Source: Anaerolineae bacterium
Lineage (GTDB): Bacteria > Chloroflexota > Anaerolineae > Aggregatilineales > Phototrophicaceae
Assembly: GCA_022820665.1 (NCBI GenBank)
Contig: JAJEFB010000025.1
Coordinates: 89,041-153,040, forward strand
Direction of reading: 5' to 3'
Length of the DNA: 64,000 nucleotides
The notes beneath the pieces were generated by a model that saw only the letters and a list, made by a program, of their open reading frames with translations, did no database searches and was not told the DNA's origin. The position numbers were made by a program, and so were the translations under genes. This document shows positions 25,821-34,383 of this stretch, piece after piece; the stretch's first letter is position 1, and the number at the start of each line of letters is the position of its first letter.

Positions 25821-28295
25821 ATGTTCCTCCGCCTTAGGGATATTCTGGAAGAACGATTCAGTCTGGCGCCGGATCGTACGCAGTTGGCTCTTCGTTCGTT
25901 GCTGTTGCTGCTGTTCGCGCTTGTGTTTATCGGCTGCTGCAGTGCCATTGTGGCTTTCGATGACATCTTCCTGGGCGCGAGCAGCACAGCCAATCTTGTT
26001 GTTGGTTCGGTGCCGTCAGAAGACATCATCGCTCAAGAAGAGGGCTTGTTCGTCAGTGAAATACTGACCGAGCAAGAAAGACAGAATGTCCTCGAACAAG
26101 TTCCCACGGTATACCACTCGCCTGATCCGAATGTGGCTCGTCAACAGCGGGTCTTGACCGAAAATATCCTGCAATTTATAGACAACGTTCGCGCCGATTC
26201 ATTCGCCTCGCTAGAGCAGCAAGTCGCCGACGTCAACGAAATTACATCTCTCATTCTTGATGGCGACCGCGAGACCATTGTCGCGATGCTTCAATTGCCA
26301 GAGGAGCGCTGGACATTGGTCCGCAACGAGATCATATCCGTATTGGAACGCGTGATGCGCGATCCCATTCGCAACTCTGATTTGCAGCACGAACGCGATC
26401 AATTGCCGACCCAGGTCAGCCTGCGCTTGTCCCCGCAGGAAAGCCATATCGTAACCATGATCACAGGCGACGTCATTCGCGCCAATACCTTCGAGAATCC
26501 TGAGCAAACCGCGCTTGACCGTGAGTTGGCAATCGACAACGTTGAGCCGCAGCAGCGCCATTTTATTGCCGGGCAGATTGTCGCGCCGGCAAACCAGCGC
26601 ATCGACAATCTATCTTTCGAGGCTTTGCAAGAGTTGGGGCTTCTGGCGCAAACGAGCAACCGAGGATCCCGGATTCTGCGCGCCGTGTTGGCAAGCGCGA
26701 TGGTTACTCTGATGATCGGTCTGTACATCAGTCGCTTTGATTTACACTTGCTGCTCTCGGATACCGGAAGCTTGCTGCTGCAGGCGGCGCTCTTCTTGAT
26801 CGCTCTGGTCGCTGTACGATCCTTCGGCACATCAAACATATACTTGATGCCTGCCGCTACGCTGGGCATCCTTTACGTGGCATTGAGCCGCCCTAATTTT
26901 GCCATAGTCGCCACCATCGGGTTCGCGTTTCTTGCCGGAATACTGGGCCGTAGTCCCTCACTCGAAAACGCGAGTCTTGTGGCAGCGGCGAACATCAGCG
27001 CTATCTTGACCCTTCGTAATGCCGCGCGTCTGAACAACTATTTTCTGTCGGGCTTGGTCGTCGGCGTCAGCAATGTCGCCGTCGTCGCGATCTTTGCGCT
27101 TTTGATTGGTTTTGACGCGCTGGTTCCTTCAAACCTGATACAGGGCTTTTTCAACGGCATGCTAATCGTTCCGACAACATCCTTCGCCGCTATGTACATC
27201 TTGACGGTGCTGTTTAATCTGCCCACCCCCTTCAAGCTCATGGATTTGAGCCAGCCCAGCAAACCACTTTTGCAGCGCCTGCTGCGCGAGGCGCCGGGCA
27301 CTTATCAGCATTCCTTGCAAGTCGCCAACCTGGCGGAACAAGCGTCAGAGGCTATCGGAGCCGACACGCAGTTGACGCACGTCGCGGCGCTTTATCACGA
27401 CGTCGGCAAGATGAGCAATCCTTACTTTTTCACAGAGAATCAGCAGCAGATGCGCAACCCCCACGACGGGCTGAATGACCCCTATCGCAGCGCGGACATC
27501 ATCGTTGACCACGTCATTGAAGGCGACCAAATTGCAAGGAATTACAATCTTCCCAACCGCATTCGCGATTTCATTCGGGAGCATCACGGTACGACAGAAG
27601 TATTCGTCTTTTATCAGCGCGCGCTGGACGCGGCAAAAGATGCTGACGAAGTAGAACCTGCGGACTTCTCCTACCCCGGTCCCATTCCACAGAGCCGCGA
27701 AACTGCTATTCTGATGCTGGCAGACAGTTGCGAATCGGCGATTCGGGCTGTTCATCCGGAAAGCAACCGGGAGATAACCGAGCTCGTTCACCGAATCGTA
27801 GACAGCAAACGAAAAGCCGGGCAGTTGGACGCCTCCAATCTGACGCTGAATGATCTGCGCAAGATCGAAGAGACCTTTATCGACGTCTTTAAGGGATTGT
27901 TCCACACCAGGATTGACTACGCCCGAGCTGTCAAGTCCGTGGCTCCTGGCAGCGCGCGCGAAGAGCCGTCAGCCGCTTCAAGCGTCGCCCCCGCCACTGA
28001 CGCGGCCGCTCCGATTCCAGAAGTTATTCCAGAATCTCAGCCTGTTCTCGCAACCGCTGAGCGACAAGTTGCCAGCGCTCACTTCGAAAGCAAAGCCGGC
28101 GTTAAGAATTTGCCAGAATTGCCTTCGATGACAAGATCTCCGTCGCCGGACTCGGAAGACGTTGCCTTGCCAACCATCATGGACGACGATGAACCCCTGG
28201 ATGATGTGCCGCCTCTTCCCAAACGAAATGGTACGAAAACGAAGCACGAAATGCAGCGCGCGAGCGTTTCTGACGAAGCGAATGAAAGCACGTGA
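25821..28295 (+). CDS. pgpH: 7TM-HD family cyclic-di-AMP phosphodiesterase (PgpH-like)
   Basis: 824 residues. N-terminal membrane helix (about 22-46), a large extracytoplasmic 7TMR-HDED-like domain (about 50-285), then about seven membrane helices (288-470) and a cytosolic HD domain. The HD motifs are visible: GTYQHSLQVANLAEQ, LYHDVGKM and REHHGTTE. The HD metal site in this family hydrolyses cyclic-di-AMP. The C-terminal ~130 residues are a Pro/Ala-rich, probably disordered tail with no known function. It overlaps ybeY by 4 nt. Confidence 0.92.
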   Translation: MFLRLRDILEERFSLAPDRTQLALRSLLLLLFALVFIGCCSAIVAFDDIFLGASSTANLVVGSVPSEDIIAQEEGLFVSEILTEQERQNVLEQVPTVYHSPDPNVARQQRVLTENILQFIDNVRADSFASLEQQVADVNEITSLILDGDRETIVAMLQLPEERWTLVRNEIISVLERVMRDPIRNSDLQHERDQLPTQVSLRLSPQESHIVTMITGDVIRANTFENPEQTALDRELAIDNVEPQQRHFIAGQIVAPANQRIDNLSFEALQELGLLAQTSNRGSRILRAVLASAMVTLMIGLYISRFDLHLLLSDTGSLLLQAALFLIALVAVRSFGTSNIYLMPAATLGILYVALSRPNFAIVATIGFAFLAGILGRSPSLENASLVAAANISAILTLRNAARLNNYFLSGLVVGVSNVAVVAIFALLIGFDALVPSNLIQGFFNGMLIVPTTSFAAMYILTVLFNLPTPFKLMDLSQPSKPLLQRLLREAPGTYQHSLQVANLAEQASEAIGADTQLTHVAALYHDVGKMSNPYFFTENQQQMRNPHDGLNDPYRSADIIVDHVIEGDQIARNYNLPNRIRDFIREHHGTTEVFVFYQRALDAAKDADEVEPADFSYPGPIPQSRETAILMLADSCESAIRAVHPESNREITELVHRIVDSKRKAGQLDASNLTLNDLRKIEETFIDVFKGLFHTRIDYARAVKSVAPGSAREEPSAASSVAPATDAAAPIPEVIPESQPVLATAERQVASAHFESKAGVKNLPELPSMTRSPSPDSEDVALPTIMDDDEPLDDVPPLPKRNGTKTKHEMQRASVSDEANEST

Positions 28296-28768
28296 GCTTC
28301 ACCGTTTATATCCAGATCCAGCAAGTTTATCCGGTGAACGAGACAGGCCTTCGACAAGCGGCCGAGACTGTCTTGAAACAGCTGCGAGCGGATTCGCGTT
28401 CACAAGTGACCCTTGTTGTAACCGACGACACCGCCATCCGACGCTTGAATCTGGAATATCGCCAAGCGCTCAGTGAAACGGATGTCTTGTCGTTTCCCGC
28501 CGGTCCAACACCCGTCCATACCGACAGCAACGGCATCTACCTTGGAGACATCCTCATTGCCTATCCCTATGCCAAGCGCGCCGCGAAACGACGCAATCTG
28601 AACGTTGAGGACACAATCCGCATGCTCGCTGTACATGGCCTCCTGCACTTGCTGGGTCATAATCACGATACCGAGAAAGCGAGACAAGCGATGTGGAAGG
28701 CACAAGCTGCGGCTTTGGCCTCAATCGGGATAGACCCTGCCATCGTGGACAAGTATGGAGGCGAATGA
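28292..28768 (+). CDS. ybeY: Endoribonuclease YbeY (rRNA maturation factor)
   Basis: 158 residues starting at GTG 28292, overlapping pgpH. The metal-binding motif HGLLHLLGHNHDTEKARQAM (about 115-134) supplies the three histidines of the H-x3-H-x5-H signature, and LSETDVLSFPAG precedes it. YbeY matures the 3' end of 16S rRNA and takes part in ribosome quality control in the cytoplasm. The pgpH-ybeY-dgkA order is widely conserved. Confidence 0.95.
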   Translation: MSFTVYIQIQQVYPVNETGLRQAAETVLKQLRADSRSQVTLVVTDDTAIRRLNLEYRQALSETDVLSFPAGPTPVHTDSNGIYLGDILIAYPYAKRAAKRRNLNVEDTIRMLAVHGLLHLLGHNHDTEKARQAMWKAQAAALASIGIDPAIVDKYGGE

Positions 28769-29217
28769 TGGGCGAAGGCGCCGCTGATGATCATTCGGAT
28801 AGCACAAGACTCGACCCTGCCGCGCACAGCCCGGTTATAAGCGCCAACCGCTGGCGCAGCCTCATGTACGCGATCGCGGGATGTCGCTACATGTTTCGCT
28901 ATCAAAAGAATACCAGGATTCAATTACTAGCGACGTTCGTTGTCCTGCTGCTGGCATTCTGGATGAACGTCAGTCCCAACGAATGGGCGCTGCTCATTCT
29001 CGCGACGGGCATGGTGTGGCTGGCTGAGTTTTTCAATGCGGCGGTTGAGGCGGCGGTGAATCTCGCCGTTTCCGACTTTCATCCAATGGCGAGAGTTGCC
29101 AAGGACGTGGCCGCGGCTTCAGTATTACTAGCCGCGCTAACTTCTGTCGCAATTGGGCTAATAGTATTGGCGCCCCCTCTTGTGAAGAGGCTGCAACCCG
29201 CTCTGGGCAGTCCATAG
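28768..29217 (+). CDS. dgkA: Diacylglycerol/undecaprenol kinase
   Basis: 149 residues from ATG 28768 (ATG 28765 is also possible), with GGAGG at 28757-28761. A charged N-terminal extension is followed by the conserved amphipathic start RSLMYAIAGCRYMFRYQKN, two membrane helices (one containing WALLILATGMVWLAEF), the active-site motif EFFNAAVEAAVNL, the segment HPMARVAKDVAAASVLL and a last helix. It phosphorylates undecaprenol or diacylglycerol in the inner leaflet, in Gram-positive-type lipid recycling. It ends the operon. Confidence 0.9.
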   Translation: MGEGAADDHSDSTRLDPAAHSPVISANRWRSLMYAIAGCRYMFRYQKNTRIQLLATFVVLLLAFWMNVSPNEWALLILATGMVWLAEFFNAAVEAAVNLAVSDFHPMARVAKDVAAASVLLAALTSVAIGLIVLAPPLVKRLQPALGSP

Positions 29218-29329
29218 CGCTTCAGGCGGCTTTGTTTTTGATTCTTGAAAATCTCCCCAGTCCAGCGGCAATCGCATGCGACGCTCGCGCGAGTTGCTGG
29301 GCATTCTTCTTAGTGCGCAACTGTAACTG

Positions 29330-29338
29330 TGCTATACT
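29330..29338 (+). promoter_or_regulatory. Extended -10 promoter upstream of the GH18-like gene
   Basis: TGCTATACT at 29330-29338 is a TGn extended -10 element. TTAGTG at 29310-29315 is a poor -35 with a 17-nt spacer. The transcript would have a leader of about 180 nt that contains an intergenic repeat and a possible 42-codon upstream ORF (29379-29507). Confidence 0.5.
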
Positions 29339-29416
29339 GTTGAAAGTCGTAACGGTACGCGATCTTTCGGTTTTGTCCATGTCCATGCTCGAAAACACAG
29401 CCACAGGCAGTTCCTC

Positions 29417-29508
29417 CACAGCCGCTCGGCGCGTAATCGGCGACGCCTCTGCCGCGCTCACGCAAAATAATAAGCTTTCTCGTCGCACGAGCGACGCGGT
29501 TTATTAAA
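29417..29508 (+). repeat. Intergenic repeat copy A (GCCGCTCGGCG ... GCGACGCGGTTTATTAAA)
   Basis: A 92-nt block starting with CACAGCCGCTCGGCG and ending with a hairpin (CGTCGC-ACGA-GCGACG) plus GGTTTATTAAA. Related blocks are at 33071-33169 (copy B) and 44054-44139 (copy C); the hairpin end alone recurs at 25230-25268. In copy A the block sits 16 nt before the GH18-like gene. One frame across it is open (ATG 29379 to TAA 29507); I regard this as probably fortuitous. Confidence 0.55.
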
Positions 29509-29523
29509 CAAGAGAGCGGGCTA

Positions 29524-30648
29524 ATGGCTTTCATCATTAAACTGTTTAGCAGACGAAAGCCGACGACGAGTTCCAAACGTCGACGACAGCGGGCGTTTTC
29601 GCCTTCGCCAAGATTGAGCGAGCCGAAAACGGCGCCTCCAAAATGGCGAATTTTCTTTGGCATTCCAGCCGGTATCTTGCTTGTCGTAGGCGTCGTAGTC
29701 GGCTTAGGGGCATTGAAGGGTGGAGAAACTGCCACCTATGACAACGGCATCTGGCTCGACAGATCCTGGACGCGCGAAAGCGTCGATGACGCCAGAATCA
29801 GCGAGTTTGCCGGTCGGCTGAAACAGAATCAGATCGGGAGAATTTATGCCTACGCCAGCACCTTGAATATTGAAGGGCGCTGGACCGGTAGCACGCAAGG
29901 CACGGGCAGCTTTATGGAGTCGCGGGCAGACGTCGCCAACTTTGTCCAGAGATTCAAAAAGCGGCATCAGGAAGCGGTGATTTACGCTTGGATCGAGATC
30001 TGGACGAATCTCGACCCCGTGGATGGGTATCGCCTGGATAGCATGGCATTGCACGAGAATGTCGCGGATTTCAGCCGTTTGCTAGTCGAAGATCTGGGCT
30101 TCGACGGCATCTTGCTCGACGTCAAACCGCTCTACGACGAGAACGATGATTTCATCCGACTCATACGCAGCGTGCGGTCCGCCATTGGCCTCGAGAAACC
30201 GATTGCTGTAGCTGCCCCCGGGGACTTGACGCCGACCGATCCGGGGCTGGTCCCGCTGACGACTATAGCGCCGGGTACGATGTGGTCGTCCAACTATAAA
30301 CAGCGCGTCATGGTCTCCGCCGATGAAGTGGTATTGCTCATGTACCAGAGCTACCGGCAGGACACGCTGGACTACATAAATTGGGTGGCGTACCACGTCG
30401 AAACCTACATCAATCTGCTCGGGGGCGACACGCGTATTCTGGTCAGCATCCCCAACTATGGTGGACCAAGCGCGGCTCACAACCCCTCGGTTGAAACAAT
30501 GTCAGCCGCGCTGGATGGCGTTATACTTGGCGTATCCCGGTTGGCGGGAGACGATAAGTCCCGGTTAACCGGCGTGGCAATCTTTTCCGACGAAGACCTA
30601 AGTCAGTCTCAATGGAATCTTTATCGCGAGACTTGGTTGCAGCGTTGA
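29524..30648 (+). CDS. Membrane-anchored protein with a GH18-like TIM-barrel domain
   Basis: 374 residues. A basic N-terminal region (KRRRQR) precedes one membrane helix (about 43-65, IFFGIPAGILLVVGVVVGLG). The outer part has YDNGIWLDRSWTRE at its start, VIYAWIEIWTN in a central strand and LGFDGILLDVKPLYDEND, resembling the DGxxxDxE strand of GH18 chitinase-like barrels, here with Asp-Val-Lys instead of the catalytic acidic triplet. It may be an inactive barrel or a polysaccharide-binding protein; classical GH18 activity is doubtful. It is followed by an aminotransferase gene 15 nt downstream. Confidence 0.6.
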   Translation: MAFIIKLFSRRKPTTSSKRRRQRAFSPSPRLSEPKTAPPKWRIFFGIPAGILLVVGVVVGLGALKGGETATYDNGIWLDRSWTRESVDDARISEFAGRLKQNQIGRIYAYASTLNIEGRWTGSTQGTGSFMESRADVANFVQRFKKRHQEAVIYAWIEIWTNLDPVDGYRLDSMALHENVADFSRLLVEDLGFDGILLDVKPLYDENDDFIRLIRSVRSAIGLEKPIAVAAPGDLTPTDPGLVPLTTIAPGTMWSSNYKQRVMVSADEVVLLMYQSYRQDTLDYINWVAYHVETYINLLGGDTRILVSIPNYGGPSAAHNPSVETMSAALDGVILGVSRLAGDDKSRLTGVAIFSDEDLSQSQWNLYRETWLQR

Positions 30649-30663
30649 GCCCCCAAGCCTGAA

Positions 30664-31494
30664 ATGCCTGCCATTGTTCGCCGCCTTAGCCCACGTGGTT
30701 TGGAAAAAGTGGAATATGCGGCAAGCAGCCTTGCCGAGGCTGTCGCTTTCGAACCTTTTGACGGCGTATATACCGTGGGCAATACTTGGCAAGGTACAAA
30801 AGCGCTGCTTTTTGACGCGCATCTGGATCGTCTTGAAGCCTCGGCGCGATACCAGCGCATTCCACTCGATTACGATCGTCAGCAATTGAAAGCTGCGCTG
30901 AGAGCAATTATATTGGCGTCGGATTTCGGAGATGTCCGATTTCGCATTTCGATACCAACATCGCGACCGGACACGCTATTAATTACGCTTGAGCCCTACG
31001 ATCCTCCCGATGACGTGCTTTTCAGGCAAGGGGTCCGATGCGTCACTTCCGGAGCCGAGCAACGGAAAGGACCCTCCGCCAAGGCCAGCGACTGGATGCA
31101 CATCCGAGCAAAACTGCAAGACGCGATAGCGCCGGGAATCTACGAGATCATCTTGTTAGACGAAAGTGGATTCATGTTGGAAGGGGCGTCCAGCAACTTC
31201 TACGCGATCACTGACGGACAGCTCTACACAGCTGGCAGCGGCATACTTGCGGGCATATCACGCCGGATCGTTCTCGAGGTCTGCCGGGGCATCTTGCCGC
31301 TTCGTCTACAAGCGCCGCATATCGATGATTTGCCGAGGTTGACTGAGGCTTTTCTCAGCAGCAGCAGCAGGGGCGTCATTCCCATTGTCGAGATCGACGA
31401 CCGCCCTATAGGCGATGGCGCGGTCGGGCAAAACAGCTTAAAGTTGCGCCGAGCATATGAATGCTGGGTCGCAGCACATTTGGAAGAACTCTAA
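30664..31494 (+). CDS. Class IV aminotransferase (branched-chain / D-amino acid / ADC lyase-like)
   Basis: 276 residues, normal for fold-type IV PLP enzymes. Near the C-terminal half it has ESGFMLEGASSNFYAI and SGILAGISRRIVLEV, the conserved E-x-x-x-S-N-F and G-I-x-R segments of the family. The catalytic Lys should be the one in GPSAKASDWMHI (about residue 139). The substrate is uncertain: branched-chain amino acids, D-amino acids or aminodeoxychorismate are all possible. It overlaps the next gene by a TAATG junction. Confidence 0.82.
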   Translation: MPAIVRRLSPRGLEKVEYAASSLAEAVAFEPFDGVYTVGNTWQGTKALLFDAHLDRLEASARYQRIPLDYDRQQLKAALRAIILASDFGDVRFRISIPTSRPDTLLITLEPYDPPDDVLFRQGVRCVTSGAEQRKGPSAKASDWMHIRAKLQDAIAPGIYEIILLDESGFMLEGASSNFYAITDGQLYTAGSGILAGISRRIVLEVCRGILPLRLQAPHIDDLPRLTEAFLSSSSRGVIPIVEIDDRPIGDGAVGQNSLKLRRAYECWVAAHLEEL

Positions 31495-31889
31495 TGCGGA
31501 AGCTGAACAAGCTGCGGGGCGCGCTTGATCTTGTCCTTTCCATCCGCGACCTAACGATAGTGTCTCGCAACTACCAATGGGAGGTACGGGCGCCCAGCAG
31601 CTTCTACCTGGAAGCGGAATTCGCCGAAGTCAATCTGTCACGGTCCGAGGACAATCAGCTTTATGTTAACGTGAGATTACGCGCGTCAATGAGCTGGAAG
31701 CTGACAACTGAAAGAGATGAAGCCGGTGTTTATGTCGTTATCAGGCGCAAGCCCCTCATCGGCAACATCGGTCGCGCGCGCTTTAACGTGCGCGTCCCGC
31801 GCGGGGTTCACATTAGCCTGCAACTGGAAAACTCCCTCCTTTGCCTCAACGACCTTGTAAGAACTTTGGATTTGCCGCCGGAGACCTAA
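31494..31889 (+). CDS. Hypothetical beta-rich protein (DUF4097-like fragment)
   Basis: 131 residues from ATG 31494, coupled to the aminotransferase by a one-base overlap. It is basic at the N-terminus, and the rest alternates as short beta strands (SFYLEAEFAEVNLS, RARFNVRVPRGVHISLQLEN), resembling a half of the right-handed beta structure in DUF4097/LiaF-type proteins. No catalytic motif, signal peptide or helix is seen. I cannot name its function. Confidence 0.6.
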   Translation: MRKLNKLRGALDLVLSIRDLTIVSRNYQWEVRAPSSFYLEAEFAEVNLSRSEDNQLYVNVRLRASMSWKLTTERDEAGVYVVIRRKPLIGNIGRARFNVRVPRGVHISLQLENSLLCLNDLVRTLDLPPET

Positions 31890-31966
31890 GTCGAAGCGTC
31901 CGCATTTGACTCCCATATTCTGGCGGGTGAACATTCGTAGGAATAGCGATCGACAAACATAGCTGC

Positions 31967-31995
31967 TTGAAAAGTCGAAAAAGCTGTGCTAGCTT
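31967..31995 (+). promoter_or_regulatory. Promoter of the polycysteine leader / sseA transcript
   Basis: TTGAAA (31967-31972) and TAGCTT (31990-31995) are separated by exactly 17 nt. The expected start of transcription, about 7 nt after the -10 box, falls on the ATG at 32002 of the cysteine-rich mini-ORF, so this mini-ORF would be leaderless. Confidence 0.55.
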
Positions 31996-32001
31996 ATGTC
32001 C

Positions 32002-32064
32002 ATGAGCAAAGTCAGACAACTACAAATGAGAATCACATGCTGTTGTAGGGATACCGACGACTAG
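32002..32064 (+). CDS. Polycysteine leader peptide (attenuator uORF)
   Basis: A 20-codon ORF from ATG 32002 (in-frame ATGs also at 31996 and 32026) to TAG 32062-32064. Codons 13-15 (32038-32046) are TGC-TGT-TGT, three cysteines in a row, the rarest kind of run to find by chance. It is followed by a candidate antiterminator strand and an intrinsic terminator, then by the thiosulfate sulfurtransferase gene. Short polycysteine leader ORFs that sense cysteine and attenuate sulfur genes are known in mycobacteria. The same logic is inferred here: ribosome stalling at Cys codons when Cys-tRNA is scarce would let the antiterminator form. Confidence 0.7.
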   Translation: MSKVRQLQMRITCCCRDTDD

Positions 32065-32069
32065 GCGGG
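32064..32069 (+). promoter_or_regulatory. Candidate antiterminator strand
   Basis: GGCGGG at 32064-32069 starts on the last base of the leader-peptide stop codon and is exactly complementary to CCCGCC at 32117-32122, which forms the left stem top and loop of the terminator. A ribosome at the stop codon would mask it; a ribosome stalled at the Cys codons would leave it free. A second competing pair is GGTTG (32093-32097) with CAACC (32114-32118). Confidence 0.5.
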
Positions 32070-32110
32070 ATTGTTTGCTTTGCCAGCAACACGGTTGTTC
32101 GAAACCAAGA

Positions 32111-32137
32111 AGTCAACCCGCCAGGGTTGGCTTTTTT
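32111..32137 (+). terminator. Attenuator terminator upstream of sseA
   Basis: A 9-bp stem (32111-32119 with 32124-32132, one G-U pair), a 4-nt GCCA loop and a run of six Ts (32132-32137). This canonical intrinsic terminator lies between the leader ORF and the rhodanese gene, not after a full gene, as expected for transcription attenuation. Confidence 0.75.
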
Positions 32138-32204
32138 GATTGAAGACATGGTACGAACCGCCGGCAGGATTCCGATCAAATATGCTGAAGAAGGAGCGTG
32201 AAGA

Positions 32205-33065
<861 letters not shown>

Positions 33066-33070
33066 TCAGA

Positions 33071-33169
33071 CACAGCCGCTCGGCGCATAATCGGTGAATC
33101 GTCCGCAAGCATGTCGCGCTCAGAGAAAATAACAAGCCTCTCTTTGCATGGGCATAGGGGTTTGTAAAA
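33071..33169 (+). repeat. Intergenic repeat copy B
   Basis: It begins with the same CACAGCCGCTCGGCG as copy A and shares its early part (CGCATAATCGG versus CGCGTAATCGG), but the hairpin end is degenerate (TTTGCATGGGCATAGGGGTTTGTAAAA). It lies between sseA and sufE. A weak promoter-like pair, TTTGCA (33143-33148) and TAAAAT (33165-33170) with a 16-nt spacer, overlaps its right end. A large G/C hairpin follows at about 33183-33208. Confidence 0.5.
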
Positions 33170-33237
33170 TTAGTGACAGTGTCGGGGAAGGCGCAAGCGC
33201 CCTCCCCGGCGCGCCTACAGCTACGGCAGGTTGTCCG

Positions 33238-33681
33238 ATGCCAGTATATCCGCCTAAACTTCAGGATTACCTCGACGATTTCGGTTTCATTTCCACGCGG
33301 GATGAGCGCATCGACTTTTTGATCGCCATTTCCGACGACTTTGAACCCGTTCCGGCTTCGGTCGCCACCAAGCCCTACGAGGAGGCGCATCGGGTGATCG
33401 GCTGCGAATCCGAAGCTTTCGTCTGGGCTATTGATCGCCCGGACGGCACGCTGGATTTTCATTTCGACGTGCTAAATCCTCAAGGTTTATCAGCCATGGC
33501 GATGTGCGCGATTCTCGACCAGTCCTGTTCGGGAGCCCCTTTGGAACAAGTCGCGGCAATCAATGGCGAGGTGGTTTTCACATTTTTTGGCAAAGATATT
33601 TCGATGGGCAAGGGTCGGGGACTGACCGAGATCATCAATGCTGTCGTGTATGCGGCAAATCAACGTCTTGCCTTGCCATGA
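33238..33681 (+). CDS. sufE: SufE-like sulfur acceptor protein
   Basis: 147 residues from ATG 33238, where the family start YPPKLQDYLDDF begins; the open frame upstream to 33148 runs through the G/C hairpin and is not family-like. SufE accepts persulfide from a cysteine desulfurase or rhodanese at the Cys in HRVIGCESEAFVW (about residue 59) and feeds Fe-S assembly. The remaining SufE features are GLSAMAMCAIL and LTEIINAVVYAANQR. An SseA-SufE pair is also known in mycobacteria. The 3' end overlaps the convergent acetyltransferase gene by 47 nt. Confidence 0.9.
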   Translation: MPVYPPKLQDYLDDFGFISTRDERIDFLIAISDDFEPVPASVATKPYEEAHRVIGCESEAFVWAIDRPDGTLDFHFDVLNPQGLSAMAMCAILDQSCSGAPLEQVAAINGEVVFTFFGKDISMGKGRGLTEIINAVVYAANQRLALP

Positions 33682-34213
33682 CTTGGTTTGGATTCTCCAG
33701 GAACGATTCACTTGGCGCGTCGTCGTTGAAGATCGCATCAGTGCCTAACAACCCTTTGTAGGCGTAAGACGGTTCGGATCCTGGGATCTTCACAGCGTTA
33801 ACCGCCTTTTCGTAATAGGACGTGGGTCCTGCCCAGCCGATGATACAGTACATATAACCGGCGTTGCGCATCTCGTGCAGGCATTTGATCAATAAAGCGG
33901 TGCCGATTCCGCGGCCCCGTTCCCGCTCGTCAACCCCTGTCGGCCCAAAGAACCCTTTGAACGTCGTATCGTAGCAAGCGAATCCCAGCAATTGGTCGCG
34001 TCGATGCGCCAACATGACTGTCGTCGGATGAGTGGAGAAACCGACATTCGCTTCGCTAGACCAGTAGGGGTTAAAGTGTTCATCGATCCATTCGGTGACG
34101 AGGCGTTTTTCCGGCGGCATACAGCGTCTGATCGTGATTCCTTGATCCCGCTGAAAGGCGATCTCGGGTTCAAGCGGCGGCAATTCGTATAGCTTAACCA
34201 GCATATCAGGCAT
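33635..34213 (-). CDS. GNAT-family N-acetyltransferase
   Basis: 192 residues. The acetyl-CoA site is GVDERERGRGIGTALLIKCL (R/Q-x-x-G-x-G/A), with LGFACYDTTFKGFFGPT as the preceding strand and AGYMYCIIGWAGPTSYYEKA afterwards. An excellent GGAGGG ribosome site lies 8 nt before the ATG at 34213. The acceptor is unknown. The last 47 nt are antisense to the end of sufE; the C-terminal ~25 residues (NPNQVMARQDVDLPHTRQH) look like a poorly conserved tail, as if the stop were lost and re-found. Confidence 0.83.
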   Translation of the reverse strand: MPDMLVKLYELPPLEPEIAFQRDQGITIRRCMPPEKRLVTEWIDEHFNPYWSSEANVGFSTHPTTVMLAHRRDQLLGFACYDTTFKGFFGPTGVDERERGRGIGTALLIKCLHEMRNAGYMYCIIGWAGPTSYYEKAVNAVKIPGSEPSYAYKGLLGTDAIFNDDAPSESFLENPNQVMARQDVDLPHTRQH

Positions 34214-34383
34214 TGTTCATCCCTCCGTAATCGCTACCAAAGGTAAACGCCTACATCCAGATTCTACATCAATCCGCTCAATTCGGCTGAAGATTTCGAT
34301 CCATTCTAGCCGGCGCAATGGCATAAGTAGCTGAATACCGCTATCATTGGCGCCGCCGGAATCCCTGATGAAGGTTAAATCAT

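Noticed and set aside
34214..34383. SAM riboswitch or T-box before the Cys/Met PLP enzyme gene
   Set aside because: The SAM-I core pattern and T-box are not visible; there is only a loose G/C inverted repeat.
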